This document shows, piece after piece, positions 23,532 through 32,012 of a DNA stretch of 44,718 bases. Origin of the DNA: an uncultured Victivallales bacterium (GTDB lineage: Bacteria > Verrucomicrobiota > Lentisphaeria > Victivallales > UBA1829). The translations under genes and the position numbers were made by a program. The DNA lies in the NCBI GenBank assembly GCA_944390795.1, contig CALXRI010000025.1:1-44718 (forward strand). The letters run 5' to 3'. The notes beneath the pieces are model-generated. The model was not told where the DNA came from, did no database searches, and saw nothing but the letters and a program-made list of their open reading frames with translations. Position 1 is the first letter of the stretch; each line of letters opens with the position of its first letter.

Positions 23532-24632
23532 CCGCACCTCGTCATCGGACATCGGACGCGGATTCTGCTTCATGCTCGCGCTCCGGCAGTTCTTCACGAT
23601 GAAATCGAAATGGGATTCCGTCAGGCCGTATTCGGAAAAATTCCCGGGGATTCCCAATGCGCGGCAGAGTTCCCGCGCTCCGGCAAGAAAATCCTCCGCT
23701 TCGGAACCGAACCCGCAGTTACGGGCGATCGCGGCATATTCCTCCCGGCAGCAGGACAGATTCCATGCCGTGACAGCTGGAATCAGAATCGCGCACGCCT
23801 TTCCGTGCGGCACATGCAGCAGGGAACCGATCGGATGGGCGAGTCCGTGGATCGCTCCGAGCCCGGTCTGTGAAAACGCCATCGCCGAAAGCAGACTGCC
23901 CTCGCTCATTTCCGCACGGTAGTCCAGAACGGACGGATACGTGCAGGCGTTCCGGAGATTCTCCCGGATTTTCCGGATCGCGACATAAGCGAGAGCACGG
24001 GAAACACTGGAGGCGCGCGGCGACGTGCAGGATTCAAACGCCTGCACGAAGGCGTCAAGTCCGCTTGCGGCGGTCTGCGCGGGCGGACAGGACAGCGTCA
24101 GAACCGGATCGACAAGGGCAAGATCGGCAACCATCGAGGGATGCCGGAGCGATTTCTTGATCTTCGTGGAGGCATCGGTCAGAACCGCATTGTTCGTAAT
24201 TTCGGCGCCGGTTCCGGAACTGGTCGGAAGCGCGGCGAAAAAAAGTCCTTTTCCGGGAATTTCCCGCTTCCCAGAGAAATAATCCGCACACCGGCCGTCG
24301 AGCGGAATCAGCGCGGCGGCGGCCTTGGCTGCATCGATGACGCTTCCGCCCCCGACCGCGACCACGCATTCCGCGGAACATTCGCGTCCGGCGCGGATCA
24401 GGCGGTCCACGTCCTCAAGCGGAGGCTCCGGATGAACCGCGCTTTCGTGACATACGGAAAAATCCGACAGCGCGCGCATGAGCACGTCAAAGTCAGCGTT
24501 TCGGGCAAAATGAGACCCGGTCACAAGCAGGATGCGTTTGAACGGGACAAGTTCCGCGGCAAGATGAGACGCGGAACCGATTTCGAACCGGATTTTTGCC
24601 GGATAAGTCAGGGTGAAGGGTGCGTATGCCAT
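23508..24632 (-). CDS. Iron-type (group III) alcohol dehydrogenase
   Basis: 374 aa. Start at 24632; a GGAG lies about 12 bases upstream, which is long, but the family N-terminus (FTLTYPAKIRFEIGSASHL) begins here. NAD motif GGGSVID (94-100), then TSSGTGAEITNNAVLTD. Metal site: Asp193, Gln197, His262 and His276; the well-studied FucO has His at the Gln197 position, so metal choice may differ. Family enzymes interconvert aldehydes or ketones and alcohols with NAD(P)H. It is convergent with, and overlaps, the AraC-type regulator gene. It could work with the FAD oxidoreductase in catabolism of a small alcohol or diol (inference). Confidence 0.88.
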   Translation of the reverse strand: MAYAPFTLTYPAKIRFEIGSASHLAAELVPFKRILLVTGSHFARNADFDVLMRALSDFSVCHESAVHPEPPLEDVDRLIRAGRECSAECVVAVGGGSVIDAAKAAAALIPLDGRCADYFSGKREIPGKGLFFAALPTSSGTGAEITNNAVLTDASTKIKKSLRHPSMVADLALVDPVLTLSCPPAQTAASGLDAFVQAFESCTSPRASSVSRALAYVAIRKIRENLRNACTYPSVLDYRAEMSEGSLLSAMAFSQTGLGAIHGLAHPIGSLLHVPHGKACAILIPAVTAWNLSCCREEYAAIARNCGFGSEAEDFLAGARELCRALGIPGNFSEYGLTESHFDFIVKNCRSASMKQNPRPMSDDEVRSLLVKLL

Positions 24633-24666
24633 ATGCGGAGATTCTCCTGTTGTGTTTTTGCGGAAT

Positions 24667-24695
24667 AGTCTAGCACGGCAGGAACAGACTGTCAA
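24667..24695 (-). promoter_or_regulatory. Promoter of the alcohol dehydrogenase gene
   Basis: Minus strand: TTGACA (perfect), 17 nt, TAGACT, about 35 nt before the start codon at 24632. Confidence 0.6.
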
Positions 24696-24778
24696 GGCGG
24701 TTTGCGAAAATAACGGTTCCGGAGGCTCCGGAAAGAAGCGCAAGCAGGGGCATTCTTGTGATTTTTTGTCCGCGCCGC

Positions 24779-24807
24779 TTGATTCTCGGCGCTCCGGAGA
24801 CTACATT
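24779..24807 (+). promoter_or_regulatory. Promoter of the pfp-gatCA operon
   Basis: TTGATT (24779-24784), 17 nt, TACATT (24802-24807), about 50 nt before the pfp start at 24858. Confidence 0.45.
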
Positions 24808-24857
24808 ACGCAATGATTTTTTGTCATGACGCAAGACAAACCAAAAGGAGAAGAAAA

Positions 24858-26519
24858 ATGGATTGCACCGTTTCCGCTCTGCAGAAAGCCAGAATGGCCT
24901 ACGCCCCGAAACTTCCCGCCGCCTTCAAGGCCGGCGCCAACGTCGCCTGCACGGAGGGAGACAGACTCGCCGCATTCGCCGACACGGAAAAAATCGCCGC
25001 GAAATTCCCGTCCACCAGCAACATGCCGCTGCTGACCTTCGCGCCGGGGACCGGGGAAAAGATCGCAAAGCCGGTCAATGTCGCGGTCATTCTCTCCGGC
25101 GGACAGGCGCCCGGCGGGCACAACGTCATCGCCGGACTTTTCGACGGTCTCAAGTCCCTTCATCCGGAATCGAAGCTCTACGGCTTCAAGGGCGGCCCGA
25201 GCGGCCTCACCGACAACAAATACATTGAAATCACGGCGGATTTCCTCGCCGCCTACCGCAACACCGGCGGTTTCGACATGATCGGCTCCGGACGCACCAA
25301 GCTTGAAACGCCCGAACAGTTCGAAAAAGCCGAAGTCAACTGCAAGGCCCTCGGCATCACGGCAATCGTCATCATCGGCGGCGACGACTCCAACACGAAC
25401 GCCTGTCTCCTCGCGGAATACTACAAGGCGAAAAACGCCGGAATCATCGTGGTCGGCTGCCCGAAAACCATCGACGGCGACCTCAAGAACGCCTACATTG
25501 AAACCTCCTTCGGATTCGATACGGCGAGCAAGGTCTACTCCGAACTCATCGGCAACATAGAACGCGACGCGAACTCCGCCAAGAAATACTGGCACTTCAT
25601 CAAGCTGATGGGCCGCTCCGCCTCCCACATCGCGCTGGAGTGCGGACTGCGCACCCATGCGAATGTCACGCTCATTTCAGAGGAAGTCGAGGCAAAGAAA
25701 ATGGCTACGGACGAAGTCGTCACGATCCTCGCGGACTCCGTGGCGAAACGCGCCGCGAACGGAGACAACTTCGGCGTCGCACTGATCCCCGAAGGCCTGA
25801 TCGAGTTCATCCCGGATTTCAAGAGCCTGATTGCCGAACTCAACGATCTTCTCGCGAAAGAGGGCGAAGCCTACGCCGCGCTCGGATCCAATGACGAAAA
25901 GGCCTCCTTCATCGCGTCGCGCCTCTCCGCAGCTTCCGCCGCAGTTTTCGCGACCCTTCCGATGGAAATCAAGATGCAGCTCACGATGGACCGCGATCCG
26001 CACGGCAACGTCCAGGTTTCCCGCATCGAAACGGAAAAGCTGCTTGTCGAACTTGTGAAGAACAAACTTGCCGCCTGGAAGAAGGAAGGCAGATACACCG
26101 GCAAGTTCTCGACGCAGACCCACTTCTTCGGATACGAGGGTCGCTGCTCGATGCCCTCCAATTTCGACGCGGACTACTGCTACAGCCTCGGCTACAATGC
26201 GGCCTCCATCATCAGCACGGGAAAAACCGGCTACATGTCCTCGGTCCGCAACCTCACGGAACCTGCGGAAAAATGGATTGCCGGCGCCATTCCGCTGACG
26301 GCGATGATGAACATGGAAAGACGCCACGGTGAAGACAAGCCCGTCATCAGGAAGGCGCTGGTCGAACTCGACGGCGCGCCGTTCCGCGAACTGGCGAAGA
26401 ACCGCGAAAAATGGGCGGTCGAAACCTGCTACGTCTATCCGGGGCCGATCCAGTTCTTCGGTCCGGCGGAAGTCGCCGACATCACGACAATGACCCTGGC
26501 GCTCGAGAAGGGAAAATAA
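24858..26519 (+). CDS. pfp: Pyrophosphate-dependent 6-phosphofructokinase (long form)
   Basis: 553 aa, the size of the long PPi-PFK group. AAAAGGAG stands just before the ATG at 24858. Motifs: GGQAPGGHNV (81-90) for phosphate binding, GGDDSNTNA (174-182) whose Asp marks PPi rather than ATP use, PKTIDGDLKN (202-211) with the catalytic Asp, then MGRSASHIALEC and FGYEGRCSMPSNFD for fructose 6-phosphate binding. The enzyme interconverts fructose 6-phosphate and fructose 1,6-bisphosphate reversibly with PPi, saving ATP in glycolysis. It is only 3 bp from gatC, an unusual pairing of central metabolism with tRNA charging. Confidence 0.95.
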   Translation: MDCTVSALQKARMAYAPKLPAAFKAGANVACTEGDRLAAFADTEKIAAKFPSTSNMPLLTFAPGTGEKIAKPVNVAVILSGGQAPGGHNVIAGLFDGLKSLHPESKLYGFKGGPSGLTDNKYIEITADFLAAYRNTGGFDMIGSGRTKLETPEQFEKAEVNCKALGITAIVIIGGDDSNTNACLLAEYYKAKNAGIIVVGCPKTIDGDLKNAYIETSFGFDTASKVYSELIGNIERDANSAKKYWHFIKLMGRSASHIALECGLRTHANVTLISEEVEAKKMATDEVVTILADSVAKRAANGDNFGVALIPEGLIEFIPDFKSLIAELNDLLAKEGEAYAALGSNDEKASFIASRLSAASAAVFATLPMEIKMQLTMDRDPHGNVQVSRIETEKLLVELVKNKLAAWKKEGRYTGKFSTQTHFFGYEGRCSMPSNFDADYCYSLGYNAASIISTGKTGYMSSVRNLTEPAEKWIAGAIPLTAMMNMERRHGEDKPVIRKALVELDGAPFRELAKNREKWAVETCYVYPGPIQFFGPAEVADITTMTLALEKGK

Positions 26520-26522
26520 TCC

Positions 26523-26834
26523 ATGGGCGAATCGTCAAAAGGAATCGACGTGGCTCACATCGCAACCCTTGCGAGACTGCGCATCGAGCCTGCGTCCGTT
26601 CCGAAACTGCAAGCCGAAATGGAAGCCATCGTCGGCTACGTCGAGATGCTTTCCGAACTGGACGTGACGGGCATCGAACCGACGGCGCATGCCGTGCCGC
26701 GCTCGAATGTTCTGCGCGACGATGCGCAGGGCGTTCCGTTCGGACGCGAAACGATGCTGGCCAACGCGCCGGAAACGGTCGACGGCGAACTCATCAAGGT
26801 GCCGCAGGTGCTGCCGGGAGGGGAGATGTCATGA
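26523..26834 (+). CDS. gatC: Asp/Glu-tRNA amidotransferase subunit C
   Basis: 103 aa. Typical GatC start: VAHIATLARLRIEP, then VEMLSELDVTGIEPTAHAVP and NVLRDDAQG, which fit GatC chains that wrap around GatA and GatB. AGAAGGGAAAATAATCC before ATG lies at the end of pfp, so the genes are co-transcribed. Its stop overlaps the gatA start (ATGA). It stabilises the GatCAB complex, which converts Glu-tRNA(Gln) and Asp-tRNA(Asn). Confidence 0.95.
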   Translation: MGESSKGIDVAHIATLARLRIEPASVPKLQAEMEAIVGYVEMLSELDVTGIEPTAHAVPRSNVLRDDAQGVPFGRETMLANAPETVDGELIKVPQVLPGGEMS

Positions 26835-28300
26835 CGGAACTGCATGCCCTCACGCTCCGACAGGCCGCCGAACTGCTTGCCGATGGAAGCGTCACTTCCT
26901 CGAAGCTCTGCGACGCGTATCTTGCGCGGATCGCGGAAGTCGAACCCGCGGTTCAGGCGCTTCTTTCGCTCGACGCAGACGCGGTGCGCAACCAGGCGAA
27001 GGAATCCGACGCCCGCCGCGCCGCCGGAAAGGCTCTCGGGCCGTTCGACGGGATCCCGGTCACGCTCAAGGACAACATCGCGGCAAAGGGATACCCCTGC
27101 ACCTGCGCTTCGAAAATCCTGAGGGGATTCGTGTCCCCGTATGACGCGACGGTCACGGAAAAACTCAGAAACGCCGGCTTCGTCCTGATGGGACGCGCCA
27201 ACATGGACGAGTTCGCAATGGGATCCTCCTGCGAGAACAGCGCGTATCAGAAAACGAAAAACCCGCGCAATTACGACTGCGTTCCCGGCGGATCAAGCGG
27301 CGGATCTGCCGCCGCCGTGGCCGCCGATGAAACCGTGATCGCGCTCGGTTCCGACACCGGCGGATCAATCCGCCAGCCCGCGGCGTTCTGCGGCGTTGTC
27401 GGAGTCAAGCCGACCTACGGACGCGTCTCGCGCTTCGGACTGGTCGCATTCGCCTCGTCGCTGGACCAGATCGGCCCCATGAGCAAGACTGTCTACGACT
27501 CGGCGGCGATGCTCGACGTGATCTGCGGGATCGACCCGAAGGATACAACGAGTCTGCCCGCCCCGGTTCCGGAAGGCGGTTTTGCAAAAAATCTCGAGGA
27601 CTTTGAAAAAGCGCCCTCGCTCAAGGGACTCCGCATCGGCGTGCCGAAGGAGTATTTTGAAGTGGAGGGCATCTCCGACGGAGTCGGAAAGGTCTGTGCG
27701 GAAGCGAAGGAGAAACTGCGCAGTCTCGGCGCGGAATTCGTGGACATCAGTCTGCCTCATACAAAATACGCGATGGCCTGTTATTACATCATCGCGCCCG
27801 CGGAGGCCAGCGCGAATCTTGCGCGCTTCGACGGCATCCGCTACGGCTACCGCAGTCCGAACGCGACGGATCTGATCTCCACCTATCTGGATTCCCGCGG
27901 GGAGGGATTCGGCCCCGAAGTGACGCGCCGCATCATGCTCGGCACCTATGTGCTCAGCAGCGGCTACTACGACGCGTATTACGTCCGCGCCCAGAAGGTC
28001 CGCACGCTGATCCGGAAAGACTTCACGGAGGCCTTCCGCTCCTGCGACGTGATCTTCACGCCCGTCACACCGGCAACCGCATTCCGCTTCGGGGAGAAAT
28101 CCGATCCGATGCAGATGTATCTTTCGGACGTCTTCACGACGGCCCTGAATCTTGCGGGGACCTGCGGCATCAGTGTCCCGGCGGGCACGGACAAGACGAC
28201 AAAAATGCCTGTCGGCATCCAGCTGATCGCCCCCGACCTTGCGGAATCCCGCATGTTCCGCACCGCCCGCGCATTCGAGCTGGAGCGTGACAAGGTCTGA
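26831..28300 (+). CDS. gatA: Asp/Glu-tRNA amidotransferase subunit A
   Basis: 489 aa. The ATG at 26831 overlaps the gatC stop and follows GGGAGGGGAGATGTC; the in-frame extension upstream is a shadow in pfp. The amidase-signature triad is Lys80 (VTLKDN), Ser155 (GGSSGGS) and Ser179 (DTGGSI). GatA releases ammonia from glutamine and passes it to GatB for amidation of mischarged tRNA. gatB is not in this window, so it must lie elsewhere in the genome. Hairpins follow the stop. Confidence 0.97.
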   Translation: MTELHALTLRQAAELLADGSVTSSKLCDAYLARIAEVEPAVQALLSLDADAVRNQAKESDARRAAGKALGPFDGIPVTLKDNIAAKGYPCTCASKILRGFVSPYDATVTEKLRNAGFVLMGRANMDEFAMGSSCENSAYQKTKNPRNYDCVPGGSSGGSAAAVAADETVIALGSDTGGSIRQPAAFCGVVGVKPTYGRVSRFGLVAFASSLDQIGPMSKTVYDSAAMLDVICGIDPKDTTSLPAPVPEGGFAKNLEDFEKAPSLKGLRIGVPKEYFEVEGISDGVGKVCAEAKEKLRSLGAEFVDISLPHTKYAMACYYIIAPAEASANLARFDGIRYGYRSPNATDLISTYLDSRGEGFGPEVTRRIMLGTYVLSSGYYDAYYVRAQKVRTLIRKDFTEAFRSCDVIFTPVTPATAFRFGEKSDPMQMYLSDVFTTALNLAGTCGISVPAGTDKTTKMPVGIQLIAPDLAESRMFRTARAFELERDKV

Positions 28301-28307
28301 TCTTCAT

Positions 28308-28343
28308 CCGGGAATGGAGGACGGAACCTCCTCCATCTCCCGG
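28308..28343 (+). terminator. Long hairpin after gatA
   Basis: CCGGGAATGGAGGA (28308-28321) pairs with TCCTCCAT and TCCCGG (28329-28343), a 14-bp stem with one bulged base and a 7-nt loop, eight nt after the gatA stop. There is no T run, so it may be a transcript-end stabiliser or a factor-dependent terminator. Confidence 0.5.
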
Positions 28344-28367
28344 AGAGGCAGCATTCACTACAATAAA

Positions 28368-28402
28368 ATCCGGAATCCTTCACGGTGCGGAGGGTTCCGG
28401 AT
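28368..28402 (+). terminator. Second hairpin before the oxidoreductase gene
   Basis: ATCCGGAATCC (28368-28378) pairs with GGGTTCCGGAT (28392-28402), 11 bp with one U-G and a 13-nt loop. It ends 27 nt before the next start codon and lacks a T run, so it may affect read-through or translation rather than act as a simple terminator. Confidence 0.4.
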
Positions 28403-28429
28403 CATCAGCTCAAAAAAAGGAAACGCCAG

Positions 28430-29431
28430 ATGAAACGGATCGCAATCGCGGGATGTGCGCATATCCACACTCCCAATTTCGTAAAAATCCTGAAAGCGCG
28501 GGAGGACGTGACCGTCGCCGGAGTCTGGGACCATGACGCAAGGCGCGCGCGGGAAAACGCGGAACTCCTGAATGTGAAGCTTTATAATTCCGACGCGGAA
28601 ATCTGGGATGATCCCTCCATCGACGCCGTCGTCATCTGCGCGGAAACGAACCGTCACAGGGAGCTGGTGCTCCGCGCGGCGAAGACCGGGAAACATCTCT
28701 TCGTCGAAAAACCGCTCGGCTTTGCCGGACGGGACGCATTGGAAATGGCCGCTGCGATCGAAAAAGCGGGTGTCCTTTTCCAGACAGGTTATTTCATGCG
28801 CGGCACCCCCGTGCATCTTTTTCTGAAACAGCAGATTGAAGCCGGCGTATTCGGCGTCATCACACGCATCCGTCACGCAAACTGTCACTGCGGCTCCCTC
28901 GGCGGCTGGTTCGACACGCAGTGGCGCTGGATGGCAAACCCGGCAATCGCCGGATGCGGCGCGTTCGGGGACCTCGGCACGCACTCGCTTGACATTCTAA
29001 TGTGGTTTCTCGGCGTTCCGGAGCGGGTTGCGGCCGATATCCGAACGGTTACAGGCCGCTACGGAACGGACTGCGACGAATCCGGAGAAGGACTGCTTCA
29101 CTTCCCCGGCGGCACGATCGGAACGCTCGCGGGCGGCTGGGTCGATCTGGCCAATCCGGTCACGTGCGAAATCAGCGGCACGGAAGGGCATGCCGTCGTC
29201 GTCAACGGGCAGCTCTATTTCAAGAGCAATCACGTCACGGGCGCGGACGGCAAGGAGCCGTGGACTGCGCTTCCCTCCGAATGGCCGCACGCATTCGTTC
29301 TTTTTCTCGACGCGCTCGCGGGGAAAAAAGTCAGACTTGTTTCCGCACGGGAGGCGGCGCTCCGCAGCGTCGTCATGGAAACGCTCTACCGGGCGGCAAA
29401 ACATACGAGATGGGAGACGGTTGCATTTTAA
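28430..29431 (+). CDS. Gfo/Idh/MocA-family oxidoreductase
   Basis: 333 aa. Start at 28430 with AAAAAAAGGAAACGCCAG before ATG; the upstream in-frame Met lies inside the preceding hairpin. The N-terminal Rossmann loop reads AGCAHIHTPNF, a divergent version of GxGxxG. EKP is at 93-95. The C-terminal domain is complete with GCGAFGDLGTHSLDILMWFL, where the conserved His acts in catalysis in known members. Probable NAD-dependent sugar or sugar-acid dehydrogenase; substrate unknown. The next gene starts 73 bp downstream and may be co-transcribed. Confidence 0.85.
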   Translation: MKRIAIAGCAHIHTPNFVKILKAREDVTVAGVWDHDARRARENAELLNVKLYNSDAEIWDDPSIDAVVICAETNRHRELVLRAAKTGKHLFVEKPLGFAGRDALEMAAAIEKAGVLFQTGYFMRGTPVHLFLKQQIEAGVFGVITRIRHANCHCGSLGGWFDTQWRWMANPAIAGCGAFGDLGTHSLDILMWFLGVPERVAADIRTVTGRYGTDCDESGEGLLHFPGGTIGTLAGGWVDLANPVTCEISGTEGHAVVVNGQLYFKSNHVTGADGKEPWTALPSEWPHAFVLFLDALAGKKVRLVSAREAALRSVVMETLYRAAKHTRWETVAF

Positions 29432-29504
29432 GCGAGAATCCCTGCGCAGAAGAGGGCGGAACTCTGTTCTGCGAGTCATTTTCAGAATGAACCCGGAGGT
29501 CTTT

Positions 29505-30608
29505 ATGAAACACATGATGTTGGCACTGATCGCCGCGGCGGCCGCCGCGCTCCCGCTGAACGGCATCGAAGCGGATCAGCCGATGCCGGCCATCAACGCT
29601 GCAAAATGGTATGCCGCTCCCGCCGCAATCCCGGCAAAAGGACTGGCGGCGGTTGTTCTGCTTGACATTGCCTCGGACGATGCGGTCAATACGCTCAGGA
29701 TGCTGGAAAATCTCAATACGGAGCTGCCGGAAGTCACCTTCGCCGCGGTTGCAATCAATCCAGTAAAAATAACCGATGCGGTCGTCCGCGACAACGGACC
29801 GTTCCAGATTCCCCTTGCCGCGGACAACAATCTGAAAAGCCGGAATCTGTTCGCGGAAACCGAATCGCTCTTCCCTTATGCCGTGCTCGCAAGGGATGGC
29901 AAGGCGGCGTGGTCCGGACATCCGACGGAACTCGAATCCGTCATCAGAAAGGTCGCCGACGGCTCCTTCTCCGTCTCCAGACAAAAGCAGATTGAAGCAA
30001 TCCGCCAGGAACTCCAGATGGCAATTCAGGCCGGCCTTCCCGAGGTTGTCTCCTCCTCCGCGGACAAAATCCTCCGGATCGCTCCGGACGACCGGATTGC
30101 GATTCAGGCAAAACTCTTCGCCTTCAACGCCAGGGGGAAAATGGCCGATGCCGTTAAATTCATTCAGGAAATCTGTGAAAAAAATCCGAAGGACGCCAAG
30201 CTGCGCATGATGCAGCTGGACCTTCTCTTAAACCGGGGCGACACCTCCGCCTACCGCCAGGCCGTGGAGAAGGCGTTCCGCGATTTCGAGACTTCACCTG
30301 ACAACAGTCTGGTCTTCCTGTGCGCCTATGCGCTGGAGAACTCCCCCTACGGCGTGCTCAACCCGGCCATCACGCTCACCTGTGCGGAAAAGGCATATGA
30401 CAAGGTGAAAAATCTGAAGACACCGCTTGCCGCCGTCGCACGCGAAACGCTTGCACGCATCCATGCGGAAACGGGAGATCCGGAAAAAGCCGTTGCGCTT
30501 CAGGAGGAGGCGCTGGCAATCCGGAAGGGGACTCACCTGGAACAGGCCGCGGCAAGCCGCCTCCGCTATTACAAGGAACTGATTGCCATGAAATCCGGGG
30601 CAAAATAA
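29505..30608 (+). CDS. Secreted protein with thioredoxin-like and helical-repeat regions
   Basis: 367 aa. Start at 29505 with CCGGAGGTCTTT before ATG. Signal peptide at about 1-23 (very Ala-rich, ending IEA). Residues about 35-155 look like a thioredoxin/redoxin fold (LAAVVLLDIASDDAVNTLRML, then PFQIPLAADNNLKSRNLF and FPYAVLARDGKAAWSGHP), but no CXXC pair is present, so it is not a disulfide exchanger. The rest (about 165-367) is helical and resembles tetratricopeptide repeats (ETGDPEKAVALQEEALAIRKG). It could be a periplasmic scaffold. Function unknown. Confidence 0.65.
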   Translation: MKHMMLALIAAAAAALPLNGIEADQPMPAINAAKWYAAPAAIPAKGLAAVVLLDIASDDAVNTLRMLENLNTELPEVTFAAVAINPVKITDAVVRDNGPFQIPLAADNNLKSRNLFAETESLFPYAVLARDGKAAWSGHPTELESVIRKVADGSFSVSRQKQIEAIRQELQMAIQAGLPEVVSSSADKILRIAPDDRIAIQAKLFAFNARGKMADAVKFIQEICEKNPKDAKLRMMQLDLLLNRGDTSAYRQAVEKAFRDFETSPDNSLVFLCAYALENSPYGVLNPAITLTCAEKAYDKVKNLKTPLAAVARETLARIHAETGDPEKAVALQEEALAIRKGTHLEQAAASRLRYYKELIAMKSGAK

Positions 30609-30679
30609 CCGCCGTTGCACGGCACCGCTTTTCCGCATCCTCTCCGGGAAAGATGTCCGCGGCAAGAAAATTTTCAAGA

Positions 30680-30697
30680 AATTAGCTTAGACTAATT
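30680..30697. promoter_or_regulatory. Dyad operator 1 before the DUF3793-flavodoxin operon
   Basis: AATTAG (30680-30685), CTTAGA, CTAATT (30692-30697), a perfect 6-bp inverted repeat. The shape TTAG-N6-CTAA resembles DtxR/IdeR-type metal-regulator sites. It sits about 25 bp upstream of an extended -10 (TGGTATAGT, 30720-30728), over the expected -35. Confidence 0.5.
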
Positions 30698-30731
30698 GAA
30701 ATGTTCATTTCCCCTGCTATGGTATAGTTCC

Positions 30732-30765
30732 AAAACGGGAAACACCAGTGGTTCCGTTTTTATTT
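30732..30765 (+). terminator. Hairpin with T-rich tail, terminator or attenuator
   Basis: AAAACGG (30732-30738) pairs with CCGTTTT (30754-30760), with partial inner pairing, followed by TATTTT. It could end the transcript of the gene stopping at 30608, or lie in the leader of the flavodoxin operon if the promoter at 30720-30728 is real. Confidence 0.4.
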
Positions 30766-30773
30766 TCATCATA

Positions 30774-30793
30774 AAATTAGCAATTCCTAATTT
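30774..30793. promoter_or_regulatory. Dyad operator 2 before the DUF3793-flavodoxin operon
   Basis: AAATTAG (30774-30780), CAATTC, CTAATTT (30787-30793), a perfect 7-bp inverted repeat. It shares AATTAGC-N5-CTAATT with operator 1, with centres 95 bp apart. It ends just before the ribosome site GGGAG, and a TAAAAT -10-like hexamer overlaps its left arm. Confidence 0.5.
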
Positions 30794-30810
30794 TTATATG
30801 GGAGTCACCC

Positions 30811-31431
30811 ATGACATGTGAATATCACAAGAAGAATCTTCTCCGTTTTCTGATGGTCAAGACGGCGGCAGTCCGGGCGGGAGTCAAACCGGGAGCTCTG
30901 CTGCGTGTCCAGCGGTGTTACCACGTGTCCGGCGCGACGCAGAAGGAGACAATCTGTCTTCATCAGCAGGAAATTCTTGCAGAATTGAAACTCGATTTCA
31001 AAATCCTGAAAAAAGGACCGGAAAGCGCGCTGGTGCTCTTTTATGCTCCTCATCCGCTTGCGGAAACTCTGCGCGCCGGGCCGAACAGAGTCTACCTGAA
31101 ACAATACGGTTATCCGGAAACCGGCGGAATCAGCCTTTATCTGGACGCTCTCGAAAGACGCTGCGGCGCGATGGCATTCCCGCACGAAGTCGGACTTTTC
31201 ATCGGGTATCCGCTGAAGGATGTGGCGGGTTTCATGGAAAAGGCGCCGCGGACGCCGGTTGACCGCGGGGACTGGCAAGTATTCGGAGATCCCCGAGAAT
31301 CACTCCGCCTGATGCACCTTTACCGCTGCGCGGAGCGTCTCGCGGAAAAAATCATCGAAAGCTGTCAGGATATGGAAACGTGTCTTGACAAAATCGCCAA
31401 TATCAACCTTCCTCAAACAGCAAGGAGTTAA
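30811..31431 (+). CDS. DUF3793 family protein
   Basis: 206 aa. ATG at 30811 after GGGAGTCACCC. The family hallmark is FPHEVGLFIGYPLKDVAGFM (about 129-148), together with an early helical part and YGYPETGG. DUF3793 proteins are small cytoplasmic proteins of unknown function, found beside flavodoxin genes in many anaerobes; expression with flavodoxin suggests a role in iron limitation or heme/flavin handling. It is 6 bp from the flavodoxin gene and shares its operon. Confidence 0.85.
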   Translation: MTCEYHKKNLLRFLMVKTAAVRAGVKPGALLRVQRCYHVSGATQKETICLHQQEILAELKLDFKILKKGPESALVLFYAPHPLAETLRAGPNRVYLKQYGYPETGGISLYLDALERRCGAMAFPHEVGLFIGYPLKDVAGFMEKAPRTPVDRGDWQVFGDPRESLRLMHLYRCAERLAEKIIESCQDMETCLDKIANINLPQTARS

Positions 31432-31437
31432 GACAAA

Positions 31438-31932
31438 ATGGCAAATGTCAAAGTGATTTACGGCAGCAGCACCGGCAGCACGGAAAGCGCAGCGGCTCTC
31501 ATCGCCGCCGCATTCGGAACGGAGGCAGTCAGCATCGCCCATGCAGAAATGGAAGATTTTGAAGCGGATCTTCTGATTCTCGGAAGTTCGACATGGGGTC
31601 TCGGTGAGCTTCAGGACGACTGGCTGTCCGGCATCGCCATGCTGGACAGCCTGGACCTGACCGGACGGAAAGTCGCGGTCTTCGGGCTTGGCGACCAGAA
31701 CGGCTTCCCCGATACATTTGCGGACGCAATGGGCATTCTCGCGGAAAAAGCGGAAGAACGCGGCGCGGCAATCATCGGGGAAACCTCGTCGGCAGGTTAT
31801 GCGCACAGCATCTCCGCGGCGGAAAAAGACGGGCGCTTCCGCGGTCTGGCGCTGGATGACAACAATGAACCGGAAAAAACACCCGACCGTATCGGAAGAT
31901 GGGTGGAACAGCTGAAGGCCGCACTTGCCTGA
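31438..31932 (+). CDS. fldA: Flavodoxin (long-chain)
   Basis: 164 aa. AAGGAGTTAAGACAAA before ATG overlaps the end of the DUF3793 gene. FMN phosphate loop GSSTGSTESAA (from 9), isoalloxazine-contact loop SSTWGLGELQDDW and third loop GLGDQNGFPDTF; the extra loop after this makes it long-chain. Flavodoxin replaces ferredoxin as electron carrier when iron is short, which fits the metal-type operators upstream. Confidence 0.95.
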   Translation: MANVKVIYGSSTGSTESAAALIAAAFGTEAVSIAHAEMEDFEADLLILGSSTWGLGELQDDWLSGIAMLDSLDLTGRKVAVFGLGDQNGFPDTFADAMGILAEKAEERGAAIIGETSSAGYAHSISAAEKDGRFRGLALDDNNEPEKTPDRIGRWVEQLKAALA

Positions 31933-31947
31933 GCAAATAACGTTCCG

Positions 31948-31974
31948 GCCGGACACGGAAGAACGCTGTCCGGC
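31948..31974 (+). other. Hairpin between flavodoxin and the broken DUF2325 gene
   Basis: GCCGGACA (31948-31955) and TGTCCGGC (31967-31974) form a perfect 8-bp stem with an 11-nt loop, without a T run. It may protect the upstream mRNA or lower expression of what follows. Confidence 0.4.
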
Positions 31975-32012
31975 ATTCTCCGGAGCGGAAGAGAAGGAAA
32001 AAGGAGGATTTC

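Noticed and set aside
24801-25658. 285-codon minus-strand ORF opposite pfp
   Set aside because: Shadow of pfp; its valine/glycine-rich pattern is typical of antisense high-GC frames.
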